DNA of 64,000 nucleotides from Nosema muscidifuracis (taxonomy: Eukaryota > Microsporidia > Nosematidae): the NCBI GenBank assembly GCA_028335825.1, contig JAIOKI010000023.1, positions 1 through 64,000 of the forward strand. Reading direction: 5' to 3'. Below the pieces are notes generated by a model, which did no database searches, was not told the DNA's origin, and saw only the letters and a list, made by a program, of their open reading frames with translations. Of the stretch, positions 18,581 to 29,009 are shown piece by piece. The translations under genes and the position numbers were made by a program. Positions within the stretch are counted from its first letter, which is position 1; every line of letters begins with the position of its first letter.

Positions 18581-19426
18581 TTATCTCTTCTTATTCATCT
18601 TCTTCTCTATTAATTCAATATTATTAAATTCTATTGTAGATTCCTCACATAATATATCATCTTCTTCTTCCTTAATACTTTCAAATTCTTCTTTATTAAA
18701 CTTCACAGCTTCTATTTCTATATCCATTTCACTAAAACCTTGTTCTATCTCATCTGACTCTTCTATTTCTATAAGAACTTTTTCAAGTTCATTTGGTTTT
18801 CTCCTCTTAAATTTATTTTTTAATTTTCTTAATATTTTTTCATCTTCTTGTTCTTTCTGTTCAAAATATAAAGAAGGGTTCTTGTCTTCTCCTATATCTT
18901 CATCACAAATGAATGATTGATCACTTAATTCTTCTATATTTTCTATATCTTCTGATTCTGAGCTACATTCTGCTTCTAAATCAATATATTTATTAATCTT
19001 CTTAAGTTTTTTATTTGTATTATCATTATTATTATAATTTATGTTATTTATATTATAATTATCTATATTATTAATATTATCATTTATATTATTATTATAC
19101 TTATCAACATCATTAATATCATTATCAACATCATTAATATCATTATCAACATCATTTATATCATTATTATAATTAATATTATTATCATCTAAAATACTAC
19201 ATTCTTTACTTAATAATCCACTCATTTCACTTAAATTAAATCCTGATATTTTATTTTTGTAAAATATAAGATCTAATTTATCATTCTGATCCACCTTCAA
19301 TATTTTATTAAGTACTTTCTTCTGTATTTCTTGTATTTTAAGTTCTTCTAATATTTTACATCTGTAAGTATTTAAGTATAAATTAGTAGCTTCTTCTTTT
19401 GAATAATTTATTTTTTTTATTTTCAT
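18581..19426 (-). CDS. acidic low-complexity nuclear-type protein, unknown
   Basis: The product is 281 aa. The N-terminal ~80 residues have helical, gene-like composition. Residues about 80-145 are an Asn/Asp repeat (NDINDVD units). The last 130 residues are very acidic, with YIDLEAECSSESEDIENIEE followed by a basic patch KNKFKRRKPNE. The EAECSSESED stretch recalls acidic segments of Claspin/Mrc1-type replication-fork mediators, but this is weak because acidic segments converge easily. CCC lies 4 bases before the ATG and supports the start. Confidence 0.55.
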   Translation of the reverse strand: MKIKKINYSKEEATNLYLNTYRCKILEELKIQEIQKKVLNKILKVDQNDKLDLIFYKNKISGFNLSEMSGLLSKECSILDDNNINYNNDINDVDNDINDVDNDINDVDKYNNNINDNINNIDNYNINNINYNNNDNTNKKLKKINKYIDLEAECSSESEDIENIEELSDQSFICDEDIGEDKNPSLYFEQKEQEDEKILRKLKNKFKRRKPNELEKVLIEIEESDEIEQGFSEMDIEIEAVKFNKEEFESIKEEEDDILCEESTIEFNNIELIEKKMNKKR

Positions 19427-19530
19427 GTGGGTGTAAAATATTTAAAAAATGTAAATATTTTTTATTCATATAAAATTAATTTAAATTTCAATACATAAAA
19501 ATAGAATTAATTAAGGTATATCTTGAAAAT

Positions 19531-19910
19531 AAATATAATAAATATAATAAATATAATAAATATAATAAATATAATAAATATAATAAATATAATAAATATA
19601 ATAAATATAATAAATATAATAAATATAATAAATATAATAAATATAATAAATATAATAAATATAATAAATATAATAAATATAATAAATATAATAAATATAA
19701 TAAATATAATAAATATAATAAATATAATAAATATAATAAATATAATAAATATAATAAATATAATAAATATAATAAATATAATAAATATAATAAATATAAT
19801 AAATATAATAAATATAATAAATATAATAAATATAATAAATATAATAAATATAATAAATATAATAAATATAATAAATATAATAAATATAATAAATATAATA
19901 AATATAATAA
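19531..19910. repeat. 9-bp minisatellite, about 42 perfect copies
   Basis: The unit AAATATAAT repeats without a visible interruption for about 380 bp. It ends 10 bases from the RPB8 stop codon and begins about 100 bases before the start of the acidic-protein gene. It translates to an Ile-Asn polymer in one frame, which I reject as a gene. Confidence 0.97.
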
Positions 19911-19919
19911 AAATTTAAT

Positions 19920-20285
19920 TTATATCTTTGATACTAATAAAGATATTTGTGTTCTATTAGTAATCCCTTGTACTTCTCCCTTATCTACACTCTGTATCAT
20001 TAATAATCCACCATAACTAGCATAAATCTTTACTTTATCTCCACATTCTTCTATATTGTATATTCTTCCATTCATTTGATAATCACACTTAACTTCTTTC
20101 TCATAATTATCATATATTTGAATATTCAATACATCTTCATTATTAAGTTTCATAAGTGTACTGTGATAATCTAATATACACTTCTCATCATTAGATGATA
20201 CTAAATATGCTCTAGATACATTCTGATATAATTTACCAGAAGGATCTATTTCTTCTACTTTATATTTCTTATTTATTATTAGCAT
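19920..20285 (-). CDS. RPB8: RNA polymerases I/II/III shared subunit RPB8 (RPABC3)
   Basis: The product is 121 aa when started at the ATG at 20285. That ATG has CCCC a few bases upstream and matches the family's N-terminus (YKVEEIDPSGKLYQNVSRAY, the DP.G..Y..VSR motif). The strongest match is KIYASYGGLLMIQ, the YYSFGGLLM signature near the C-terminus. RPB8 is a small OB-fold-like subunit common to all three nuclear polymerases. A longer frame upstream (to 20405) only adds SYSHLYL repeats translated from spacer DNA and lacks support. The protein is shorter than yeast RPB8 (146 aa), having lost the acidic loop in the middle. Confidence 0.88.
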   Translation of the reverse strand: MLIINKKYKVEEIDPSGKLYQNVSRAYLVSSNDEKCILDYHSTLMKLNNEDVLNIQIYDNYEKEVKCDYQMNGRIYNIEECGDKVKIYASYGGLLMIQSVDKGEVQGITNRTQISLLVSKI

Positions 20286-20289
20286 AAAT

Positions 20290-20530
20290 GAGGGGTGATC
20301 AAAAAAAAATAATGTAATAAATATAACATTTTTATATAATAAATATAAATGAGAATATGAATAAGATAAATATAAATGAGAATATGAATATGAATAAGAT
20401 AACATTTTTATATAATAAATATAATATGATAGATATAATTATATAATATATTTTAATATGATAGAGATAACATCTTTATATATTAAATATAAATATAATA
20501 AATATAACATTTTTATATAATAAATATATT
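20290..20530. repeat. degenerate A+T repeats between two minus-strand genes
   Basis: The units AATATAAATGAGAATATGAA (two to three copies) and ATTTTTATATAATAAATAT are interspersed. There is no coding content; the apparent N-terminal extension of RPB8 comes from here. Confidence 0.65.
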
Positions 20531-20543
20531 CATTTAACTTTAT

Positions 20544-20963
20544 TTATTTTATATAGGAATATAAAAGTTCTCTATTTTTTATTTTTTCTTCCTTAAGAAT
20601 CTTTTTAACTTCTTCTCTATCAAAATTAATATTCTTAAATAATTTAAAATCATAAACTTTAAAATTACAAATATATTTAAGAAGATCTTCTTTAGTAAAA
20701 TTAAGAATATTATTACACACAACATAATCTCTAATCTCTGACTGGGAACATATAAACTCCATATCATTAAAATTTCTACTAATAACATCCAATAAATAAT
20801 AAAATTTATCTTTTCTATCTGAAGGTATCTTAGGAAAGATCTTATTAATCTCTATTAACCAATTTTTGGGATCTTTTATAACCAAATTATCTACAAAATT
20901 TTTTTGAACTTTCCATTTGGGAAGATTGTATAATTCAAAAATTAAAGATGAAATTTCTGACAT
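20544..20963 (-). CDS. 139-aa helical protein, unknown
   Basis: I start this gene at the ATG at 20963 because CCC lies 3 bases upstream. The 16 extra upstream codons come from a tandem repeat. The product is all-helical in appearance. KIPSDRKDKFYYLLDVISRN is reminiscent of the P..KL..LYLLDSI.KN helix of CTD-interacting (CID) domains found in mRNA 3'-end factors such as Pcf11. That resemblance is short and not decisive. There is no membrane segment or signal peptide. It lies in a block of minus-strand genes with short spacers (RPB8, this gene, coiled-coil gene, cullin). Confidence 0.55.
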   Translation of the reverse strand: MSEISSLIFELYNLPKWKVQKNFVDNLVIKDPKNWLIEINKIFPKIPSDRKDKFYYLLDVISRNFNDMEFICSQSEIRDYVVCNNILNFTKEDLLKYICNFKVYDFKLFKNINFDREEVKKILKEEKIKNRELLYSYIK

Positions 20964-20990
20964 GAGGGTTAAAATATTAAAAAAATATTT

Positions 20991-21280
20991 ACTCATTTTT
21001 TTGATCTTCACCTACCAAAGATTTCAATATTTACTTATTTTTTTGATCTTCAGTTACTAAAGATTTTAATATTTACTTATTTTTTTGATCTTCTATACTA
21101 TATAAAGATTTCAATATTTACTTATTTTTTTGATCTTCTACACTTATTAAAGATTTACTTATTTTTCTGATCTTCTATACTATATAAAGATTTACTAATT
21201 TTTTTGATCTTCACTTACTAAAGATTTAATATTTACTCATTTTTTTGATCTTCTTCACCTACCAAAGATTTAAGTTTTTC
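20991..21280 (-). repeat. tandem array derived from the 3' end of the neighbouring coiled-coil gene
   Basis: A ~41-bp unit around ATTTTTTTGATCTTC...TAAAGATTT recurs about seven times. Its TGATCTTC cores lie near 21002, 21047, 21088, 21133, 21168, 21206 and 21246. The last unit is the coding end of the 69-aa coiled-coil gene (residues KSLVGEEDQKNE plus stop). The others lie downstream of its stop and have decayed. Confidence 0.8.
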
Positions 21281-21442
21281 TCTCAAAAAATCATTTTCTG
21301 CATCTACTCTATCAATCTTCTTCTCGTAACTTGAAATCATATCTTCCATTTCAAGAATTTCTTGTTTTAAAATTTTTATTGATTCATGTAAATTTATTTT
21401 ATTCATCTGTAGGTATTCATCTTTATTTATTTTGTATACCAT
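21233..21442 (-). CDS. 69-aa coiled-coil protein, possibly SCOC/SLO1-like
   Basis: The product is 69 aa, almost entirely a predicted coiled coil. ILKQEILEMEDMISSYEKKI is followed by DRVDAENDFLREKLKSL, with hydrophobic heptad spacing. The pattern D(R/A)VDA.EN..L..(E/K)...L resembles the SCOC/SLO1 domain, which binds Arl GTPases at the Golgi. Length and register fit that family, but any short coiled coil could look similar. CCCC lies 9 bases before the ATG, supporting a real gene. Its 3' end has seeded the tandem array that follows. Confidence 0.6.
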   Translation of the reverse strand: MVYKINKDEYLQMNKINLHESIKILKQEILEMEDMISSYEKKIDRVDAENDFLREKLKSLVGEEDQKNE

Positions 21443-21771
21443 AAAAAGGGGTATTTTTAATTGAAGATATAAAATATTTTATTAATTATAAATAAGGAAA
21501 AAGAGTTTTTTTATACATTAGTTTAGTGATTGAGTTTTTAAATAATCAACTATTATATTTAATACTTCATTTTTATTAAACAATTATAAGTAATATACAA
21601 TAGAAATAAAAATATAAGTGAAATATACTATTATTTATAATATTTTAAAATTAAAATATAAGTTAAATATATAATAAAAATTAATATTTAATAAAATATA
21701 GAAATAAAAATATAAGTAAAATATATAAGTAAAATTAATATACAATATTATTATACGATAAAATCTTTTAA
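21443..21771. other. A+T-rich spacer
   Basis: It contains loose repeats of AAAAATATAAGTAAAATATA (about 21600-21740). I see nothing else. Confidence 0.5.
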
Positions 21772-24309
21772 TTAGGGTAAGTATATATAAAATTCATCAT
21801 TCTCTTCAATAATTCCTTTATCTAAACATCCTTTAATTCCTTTGGATATTTCATCATCAGATATTTCAAATTTATTAGTATGAAATTTACATATATTCAT
21901 ATATAATTCATCTTTATTCATTTTCTTATTTCTTTTCATTATATTAGAAATTTTACAAAGATAATACATTTCTTTATTAACTTCATGTAATTTATTAACA
22001 TCTTCTTTAGTATAATAATCTGATATATTAATTGTATCACAATTTGTATCTAAAAAGAAAAAATCATTATTTAAATAAATTAACCCTGATTTGATTAAAG
22101 ATCTAATAACATTTTCCAAAATAAAACCTTTTAACTGAGTATGAATACTTATAAGATCTCTATTTATCTTGGTATTTGTATTAAATAAATCTATTATAAG
22201 ATATTGTAAAAAATTAAGTTTGAAAGTTTTCTTATTAATTTCTATATATGTTATGCTATATTCCCAAGCCCATTTAACTCGATTCTTTGTAACTGATGTA
22301 GTTATATTATTAAAAAATGGAGGAAGATTTATATTTAAAATATCATAATCTAAATTCCAAGCTGATTCTGTAAGTAAATATACTCCACTTTCATCATTAA
22401 TCATAGATAACATATCAGTAAACATTACTTCACCTTTAAGAGCTAGATCTCTATCATCACAATCTAATAAATTGAATATTTCAAGTTCTTTGTAATAATT
22501 GGCTTTATGAAGTAAAACTCTTTTAGCCATTTCAGATAAATATTTCTTAAAAAAATCTAATTTGTCATCTACAAGATCGTATAAGTGAAGAAAAACACGG
22601 AGAAGAGCTGAATCTTTATAAGAACTTTTGTTAATATGTTTAGTAGATAAATCTGGAAGACTTTTGTTTCGACGTTGTACGTATATTTTAGAACCTGATA
22701 TATCAAAATCTTCTTTACTTGGTATCTTATCATCAGGATTAGCAAATGGTACAGCTTGTTGAACATCTATAGGTACATTATCTGACAAATTTTTATCTAT
22801 ATTTGTATCTTGATCTGATTCTTCATCACCCCAGTAATCTATACCTTCTTCTTCATTCAAATTACATATTTCATTTTTCTCATAAAAATCAATTAATCCT
22901 TTTCTACAAATTATAGTTTTCTTTTCTAGTACACATTCACCTTTAACAATTGTATTACTAAAATCTATCAATCTTGTTGTTAAACTAGGAGTTAAAGAGT
23001 TAAAAACTTCTTTCAATTTTATGTATAAAGTATTATTAGCTGATTTTGAGTTTAAGAATCCTACTTTAACTACGTGATTAAATAAAGTATAAAAAATATA
23101 CAAAGTTTCGATCTTTTTATCTAATAAATGACTATGAAGATTCAATTGTGAAGAAAGATATTTTAAAAGGACTGAATCTAAAACTTCGGATGCTTGTTTT
23201 ATTGAAGCTAAGTTCATGCTAATTTCTTTCATATTGTTAAGTGCAGGTGTAGTGTAAGTGTACAAACTGGGTATATTATCTGAAAAAAGAGCGTAGAAAT
23301 CATTCAAAGGAAAAGATGGTGTTTTTTCATTTATTATATCTGGTGTATCAAATTTTTTAGTACTATGTATATTTTTATTAAAATTGAAATCACTTATTAA
23401 AGGAATTTCTCTATTACAATTTTTAAATTGAAGAGTATTTCCATTATTAATCTCATCAATTTTATTTGGTTCACATTTTTTAGATTCATTCATGCTATTT
23501 CGTATTGTATTTAGTATTTCTACTGGTAAAACATGTTGACTTATTATTTTGTATATTTCGTTTTTTAACCATTTCTTTTTTTGGTTAACAAGTAAGTCTT
23601 CTATTATAGTTTCATGTTTTTTCCACGATTCTTTTAAAAATATCTTGTTTCTTTTTAAACGAAGTTGTTTTGTAAAAATCTTTAGACGAATAGTATATTC
23701 ATGAATATCAGCTGATGAGTTAGTTTTAATAAATTGGTTTAAAGTGTCTATAACCTTACTTAATGCATATTTCTCATATCTTTCTATATAATACAATAGA
23801 GGTTTATCTTGTTCAACAACTATCTGTTTAAAACTTTGTATACATAAAGATACTTCATCCATGTTATCGTAATGAATTAAATGTTCACCTAAATTTGAAC
23901 CTTTATATTTAGCACATGATTGGAGAATACAACGTTCCCATAGTAAGAAAGCAAATTGATAAATTGACTTTGTGGTTATAAATTGGTTAAGATAATCTGC
24001 AATATGATTAACACTAGTAACAAATTCTAAATACTTTTTATAAACTATAGTATATTCTTTTATCCATAATTCTGATTCATAAATTTGTTTCCTACAATCT
24101 CGAAGAATATCATATAAAAAATCTCCAATTTTCCAATACAAATCTTCTACATATTTATGGGATGTTGATGTACATATTATGTATATATTATTGTAGATGA
24201 CTATCCCACTACATTTTGAATCTTTATATAACAAAGTTAGTTCATTTTCTATCATTTCCCATAACTTATTAAAATGTACTTTAGTGATATGAGATTTGCC
24301 TATGTTCAT
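21772..24309 (-). CDS. cullin, scaffold of a cullin-RING ubiquitin ligase
   Basis: The product is 845 aa. The N-terminal two thirds are helical cullin repeats with little conservation. The cullin homology region is recognisable: FKKYLSEMAKRVLLHKANYY matches the F...Y...LAKRLL pattern, followed by LKGEVMFTDMLSMINDE. Downstream is VKWAWEYSITYIEINKKTFK, then FLQYLIIDLFN. The C-terminal winged helix has SNIMKRNKKMNKDELYMNI with the likely neddylation lysine (about K792 in IMK), and ends with EENDEFYIYLP. Presence of the IMK motif speaks against APC2. Which cullin it is I cannot say. A polar insertion (about 290-350 and 480-560) separates conserved parts. No CCC/GGG run precedes this ATG, unlike most neighbours. 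Confidence 0.85.
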   Translation of the reverse strand: MNIGKSHITKVHFNKLWEMIENELTLLYKDSKCSGIVIYNNIYIICTSTSHKYVEDLYWKIGDFLYDILRDCRKQIYESELWIKEYTIVYKKYLEFVTSVNHIADYLNQFITTKSIYQFAFLLWERCILQSCAKYKGSNLGEHLIHYDNMDEVSLCIQSFKQIVVEQDKPLLYYIERYEKYALSKVIDTLNQFIKTNSSADIHEYTIRLKIFTKQLRLKRNKIFLKESWKKHETIIEDLLVNQKKKWLKNEIYKIISQHVLPVEILNTIRNSMNESKKCEPNKIDEINNGNTLQFKNCNREIPLISDFNFNKNIHSTKKFDTPDIINEKTPSFPLNDFYALFSDNIPSLYTYTTPALNNMKEISMNLASIKQASEVLDSVLLKYLSSQLNLHSHLLDKKIETLYIFYTLFNHVVKVGFLNSKSANNTLYIKLKEVFNSLTPSLTTRLIDFSNTIVKGECVLEKKTIICRKGLIDFYEKNEICNLNEEEGIDYWGDEESDQDTNIDKNLSDNVPIDVQQAVPFANPDDKIPSKEDFDISGSKIYVQRRNKSLPDLSTKHINKSSYKDSALLRVFLHLYDLVDDKLDFFKKYLSEMAKRVLLHKANYYKELEIFNLLDCDDRDLALKGEVMFTDMLSMINDESGVYLLTESAWNLDYDILNINLPPFFNNITTSVTKNRVKWAWEYSITYIEINKKTFKLNFLQYLIIDLFNTNTKINRDLISIHTQLKGFILENVIRSLIKSGLIYLNNDFFFLDTNCDTINISDYYTKEDVNKLHEVNKEMYYLCKISNIMKRNKKMNKDELYMNICKFHTNKFEISDDEISKGIKGCLDKGIIEENDEFYIYLP

Positions 24310-25182
24310 TTTTATTTTGTTTATGCTATAAAAATAAATAAATATATTTTGATTTTTGATGTTTATGTATGAGATTTGTTTTATAAAAGGATATACGAAT
24401 AGAAAATGTAATTTAAAACATATTTTGTAATTTTTATGATTACTTTATTATTAAATCTTCTTTAAATTATAAAATTAATAAATCTTCTTTAAATGATAAA
24501 ATTATTATATATTCTTTAAATTATAAGATTATTAATCATCGTTAAAATTTAATTGTTTAATACATAATTAAGAAAATTAAGTAGATTATTTAAATTATTA
24601 CAATAATAATTAAAAATAATAAGAAATGTTAATTTATTTAATTATTAAATATAAACAAATGTGTAACCTTAATTAAATTTTATGTAATTAAAATTTATTT
24701 AATAATATAAATATAAATATAAATAAATATATAAATATGTAAATAATATAAATATAAATAAATATATAAATATGTAATTAAAATTTATGTAATTAAGATA
24801 ATTTAATTGAAATATAAACAAATGTAATGATAATTTATATAATTAAGATAATTTAATTAAAGTTTTACACCAGTATATAGAAAAATCTAGGCATATATTC
24901 AAGATGATTTAATAAAGCTTAACAATGGAAAAACATAGAGGAAGATACTTTATTAATGTATAGAAACATAAAAATGAAGTAGTTGACACTAAATTATTAA
25001 AAAAAGAAATTATACCTTAAATAAATAATTTAATTGAAAATACATAGACAATTTTTTTAAGAAATATTTATAAAATTTAATTTTTAAAAAGTAGGTAAAT
25101 TAAATATTGATTTTTATTAGATTACTGGTTTAATATAGGAATAGGTTGAAAGTTAAGAAATATTGATGGCATAATTAAGTAA
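24310..25182. other. non-coding spacer with short repeats
   Basis: Bases 24445-24545 repeat AAATCTTCTTTAAATTATAA about three times. Bases 24650-24860 hold loose repeats of TAATTAAGATAATTTAATTG and ATATAAATATAAATAAATAT. No gene seen. Confidence 0.55.
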
Positions 25183-25467
25183 TCAAAAAATGAAAGCATT
25201 AATGTTAATGTCAAAAACGACTATAAAAACAATAATATAACTTATGAGAAGTCTAGTAAATGGATATCTGTAAGTTACATAAGTAAAAATAAGAAAAATA
25301 AGTAATAATTTTGGAAATCTTTCTAGTTCAGAAAAAATTGATAATAATCTTTTATTATCTATATCATCAGAAGCTAAGACATCTAATACTTGATTTCTTT
25401 CATTCATGTAATTATGAGTTTCTATTGATTCTCTTGTAATAGCACTAATATTATTAACATCATTCAT
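25183..25467 (-). CDS. 94-aa protein with C-terminal membrane hairpin, unknown
   Basis: The soluble N-terminal half (MNDVNNISAITRESIETHNY and following) is polar. The last 45 residues form two hydrophobic segments (about 53-68 and 72-92) separated by RYPFTR. CCC lies 1-3 bases before the ATG, the main reason to believe it. It matches no family I know. The layout, a soluble head with a C-terminal double membrane segment, resembles on a small scale the eight-member family from 29 kb onward, but I see no sequence similarity. Confidence 0.45.
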   Translation of the reverse strand: MNDVNNISAITRESIETHNYMNERNQVLDVLASDDIDNKRLLSIFSELERFPKLLLIFLIFTYVTYRYPFTRLLISYIIVFIVVFDININAFIF

Positions 25468-26179
25468 AGGGATAAAAAATTTATAAAAAATATATTAAGA
25501 AAATTATATAACAGTTTTTGAGAATATTCTTAAAAGTATTATAATAATAATAATAAGTATAGTAATATAATAATTCTTCCTACAACAGTATTCAAAAAAA
25601 ATTGATTCAATATTAATGTAAAAGATATCATACATAAAATTATATGAATCTAATATTTGACTTAATAATAGAAAATATTCATTATTATATTAGAAAATGA
25701 GAGATGATACTTAAAATATATATTTTATAAAATTTAGTATTTTGTAAAACTACTAAATATTAATTTATTATGCATAAAATTAAATAACCATCTTAGATTT
25801 TTATTTTAGAACAATTTATTAATTATGATGTCATCGTCGTATTTTCTTATAGAATTGGGGGTTGATATTTTTATATTGACAAAATAAAAAATATTATTTG
25901 CTCATTTAAGAAAAACTAATGTAAAATAGTTTATAATTTTACTTCTATTTATATAAAATATTTAATCAATACGTTTTTATAGTTGATTAAAATCATTTAC
26001 ATTTCTTATAGACTTACTTATTTTTATCAATTATATCTAACTTTTCAAATTGAAATTTAATTTATAGATATCAATTAAGATAATTATCTTCTTTATAATA
26101 AAATTCTATTATATTTTATGTCTATGAATACTTATCATATTAAATTATAATAACAGAATCTCTTTAACTTTTAGATTTA

Positions 26180-26305
26180 AGATTAAATATATCAAGTAAT
26201 AACAGTAAAAATAAATTGATATATCAAGTAATTAACATTAAAAATAAATTGATATATCAAGTAATTAACTGTAAAAATAAATTAATACATCAAGTAATTA
26301 ACTGT
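26180..26305. repeat. ~34-bp tandem repeat, about 4 copies
   Basis: The unit is ATATATCAAGTAATTAACAG followed by TAAAAATAAATTG. It ends just before the block duplicated at 59.7 kb begins. The remaining spacer from 25468 shows nothing recognisable. Confidence 0.8.
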
Positions 26306-26927
26306 AAATAAAATTATTATATCAAATAAGATATGTAAAATAATAAGAATATATAACTTTATTTTATAAAGAAGTAAGAAAAATATAATTAATTACATAA
26401 AATTTCAATATAAAAATACTTTCTTTAATATTCAGTAGAAAATAATCTTCTTTATAGTAGATACTAAAGTTTAAGTATAAGATTATATTGTATAATAAAT
26501 TGTACATTTATTTGATATTAAAATAGAATACACAAATTTAGATTAAATCTATTTGATTATATTAGAGAGTGTAAATAAACTATACAATAATATTTATCAT
26601 GAGTCATGTTTTAAATAATCAAACAATTTTAATATTTTAGTATTAAATCTTCTTAAAAGACTTATATAGTTAAGAAATGAGTTTATTTATTTCTAGTATT
26701 AAGATTAAATTATTAAGTTGATTGATGAAGATAATTATTAGGTTGATTGATGAAGAAATTGTTAATTTGATAATGACAAATAGTTAAGTTTATTGATAAA
26801 GATAATTATTAATTTGTTTGATAAAGAAATTGTTAAGTTGATTGATGGAACAGAGATCAAAATATTTATCATTTGTTTCATAATAACGACAATCTCAACT
26901 ATAAAAGAAGAAAAACAAATATAAACA

Positions 26928-27506
26928 ATGAAAACTATAATGAGAATTATTTCACCCGTACTTACTTCACAGCTCAATAGTAATCACTCACATAAAGAAG
27001 ATACAGAGTATACAAGTATAATTGTGTATCAGTTGAGGATCAGAAAAAATGATGGAGAAGATAAAACTTGGCTAATTAATATGTTTATTTTAGTAAATTT
27101 ATACTTTCTTATAGATTTATTATGTTGGTTATTCAATTTGGATGAGAGAGTAGGAAAGTATCTACGTAAAGATAAAAATTACTGTCTAACAGAATTAGTA
27201 GATTACAATGATTATATGGAAATAGAAGAACTTAGTAGTAAATATTTTAAAAAAAAAGTTATAGCAGATTCTAAAATTGAAGATATTAGTTATTATTTAG
27301 ATGATATTTTTAGTGAAGATGAAACAAAGGTTAGAGCAAGAACTAATTTTATTGCAAAGAGGGGTCTTACTTATAATAAAGATGAACCATTAAATATGTT
27401 CAGAGGAAAAAAAATTTCTTTAACTAAAAATGAACTTGAGTCAATAACTCGAAATTTTGATTTCAAGTTATTGATCAAGTTATGGAAAGAAAAAGAAAGA
27501 AAATAA
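26928..27506 (+). CDS. 192-aa membrane protein, unknown, copy 1
   Basis: Residues 1-46 are polar with a possible weak N-terminal hydrophobic start (MKTIMRIISPVL). One strong membrane segment lies at about 49-67 (MFILVNLYFLIDLLCWLFN). The C-terminal ~120 residues are charged and likely helical (ELSSKYFKKK, YYLDDIFSEDE, LIKLWKEKERK). I do not recognise a family. The usual CCC/GGG box is missing before the first ATG; TTTCACCCG lies just inside the frame instead. A later start is not available before the membrane segment. A second copy lies at 60324-60902 with about 16 amino-acid changes and only about 3 silent ones. Confidence 0.6.
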   Translation: MKTIMRIISPVLTSQLNSNHSHKEDTEYTSIIVYQLRIRKNDGEDKTWLINMFILVNLYFLIDLLCWLFNLDERVGKYLRKDKNYCLTELVDYNDYMEIEELSSKYFKKKVIADSKIEDISYYLDDIFSEDETKVRARTNFIAKRGLTYNKDEPLNMFRGKKISLTKNELESITRNFDFKLLIKLWKEKERK

Positions 27507-27552
27507 ATAGTTCTTGATAATAATTTCTTGCTTTTATTTAGGGGTTGACTTA

Positions 27553-27646
27553 TTGTTTTATTTTCAAGTAAATATCATTATCTAAAAATTTACTAATTAT
27601 TGTTTTATTTTCAAGTAAATATCATTATCTAAAAATTTAATATATT
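27553..27646. repeat. 47-bp tandem repeat, two copies (three at 60949)
   Basis: The unit is TTGTTTTATTTTCAAGTAAA followed by TATCATTATCTAAAAATTTACTAATTA. It lies just downstream of a TTTAGGGGTTGAC box that follows the 192-aa gene. Copy number differs between the two duplicate blocks. Confidence 0.9.
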
Positions 27647-27786
27647 GTTTTATTTTGTGTTATTGAATTCTCATATGGGCAAATTTTTAACGAGATATAG
27701 ACTTCTATAAAGAACTTAAATATAAAATATTTATAGCATTAGGAAGTAAAGTTATTTGATAACCAACCAATCTTAACTATTATTAG

Positions 27787-29009
27787 TGTTAAGTATCAGG
27801 AAATTATTAAGTCTTACATAAAGGATAAAATATATTTAAAATCTAAAACATTCTTATTAATAAATATCATTTTTATTATTTACAGATGTAGCTTAGAAAT
27901 AAAATTAAATAATTTATTGATTAGTAACATAAAAATATTATTAGAAATAAAAATAGTTTGTTGATTAAGTATTCATAAAAATACAATTATTAAATAATTA
28001 AATAAATTGTTAGTTAAGATTAATAAGTAAAAATATATATATAAATTCTTTAATTAAAAATAGGAATAACACAATTATTCAGTTAACTAGCTATATATAA
28101 GCACATGATAGATAATTTTACTTTTATATTGAAAAAAAAAACAATTGTAAACTTATTAATTACCAATAAATTTCTTATTTTACTTTTTTGAAATAACGAA
28201 ATTGTACTTTATTAGAGATCAAAAAAATAGATAAATATTGATTTTAAACTTTTTATAAATAGAATTTGTATTTAATAAAAGATAATATAATAAAATTAGG
28301 AAAACCATTCAGAATAAAAACTTACAAAAGAAACTACTATAATGGCTTATAAGAAAAAAAAACAACAATAAATAACATAATCTTAACAACAGGCATATTA
28401 AAGCATAATATGGAGAATTACTCAAGTTCTAGGTATTTTACTGTATCTAAAGCTACAATTTATATAATTTAAAATTTCAAATTAATAAACTCAATATATA
28501 AAATTTTAATTTAGCTGAATATTTATGAAGTATTAGTTTGATTTTTAAGAACTTAAAGATTTGATATCATCTTTAATAACAATTTTTTATTCTTTATGAT
28601 ACTTCATCTATTAATTTAATTAATTATTTTTATTTCTATTTTTGAATTAATTAAAAAAATTAAATAAAAAAGATTTTTTCTAATATAGCTAGATTTTCTA
28701 AAATTTAGAAACATTTAATTTTAATTTATTAACGTCATAAAAAAATCATTTTTTATTTATATTGTTATATAAATATATTATAATGTTTTATTACAGTAAA
28801 TCCAATTAATTTAATTAAAAATTATGTATTTTACATAAATATATTTGTGTTGTTTATTCATTTAACATATATTAAACTTATTTAATTAAAATTGGAAAAT
28901 ATGTTAGAATTTATTTTTAAAAAAATAAGTTCTTAATTTTTTTATAAGTAATTGATAATTATTTTAATTAAAAAGAAATTATATAAAAAAATACACCCTT
29001 TATTTTAAA
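27787..29009. other. non-coding spacer upstream of the B array
   Basis: A+T-rich, with no gene, LTR or strong repeat recognised. Confidence 0.5.

Larger units (their letters stand above)
26318..27786 (+). repeat. 1.47-kb block, second copy at 59719-61229
   Basis: The block starts TATATCAAATAAGATATG and ends ACTATTATTAG. It is nearly identical to 59719-61229, including about 600 bp upstream and 280 bp downstream of the 192-aa gene. Here no LTR lies at either border. In the second copy 111-bp LTRs abut both borders exactly. This copy therefore looks like the original locus, or at least is not LTR-bounded. Confidence 0.9.

Noticed and set aside
19523-19918. 131-codon open frame of Ile-Asn repeats
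   Set aside because: It is only the 9-bp minisatellite read in one frame; no start box and no domain.
20286-20405. N-terminal extension of RPB8 by 40 residues
   Set aside because: It consists of SYSHLYL repeats from spacer DNA; the inner ATG has the CCCC box and the family's N-terminus.
26762-26977. Hydrophobic minus-strand frame overlapping the start of the 192-aa gene (also at 60113-60373)
   Set aside because: It is antisense to a better gene and to a GATTGATGAAG-type repeat; the two copies end differently and no start box is present.
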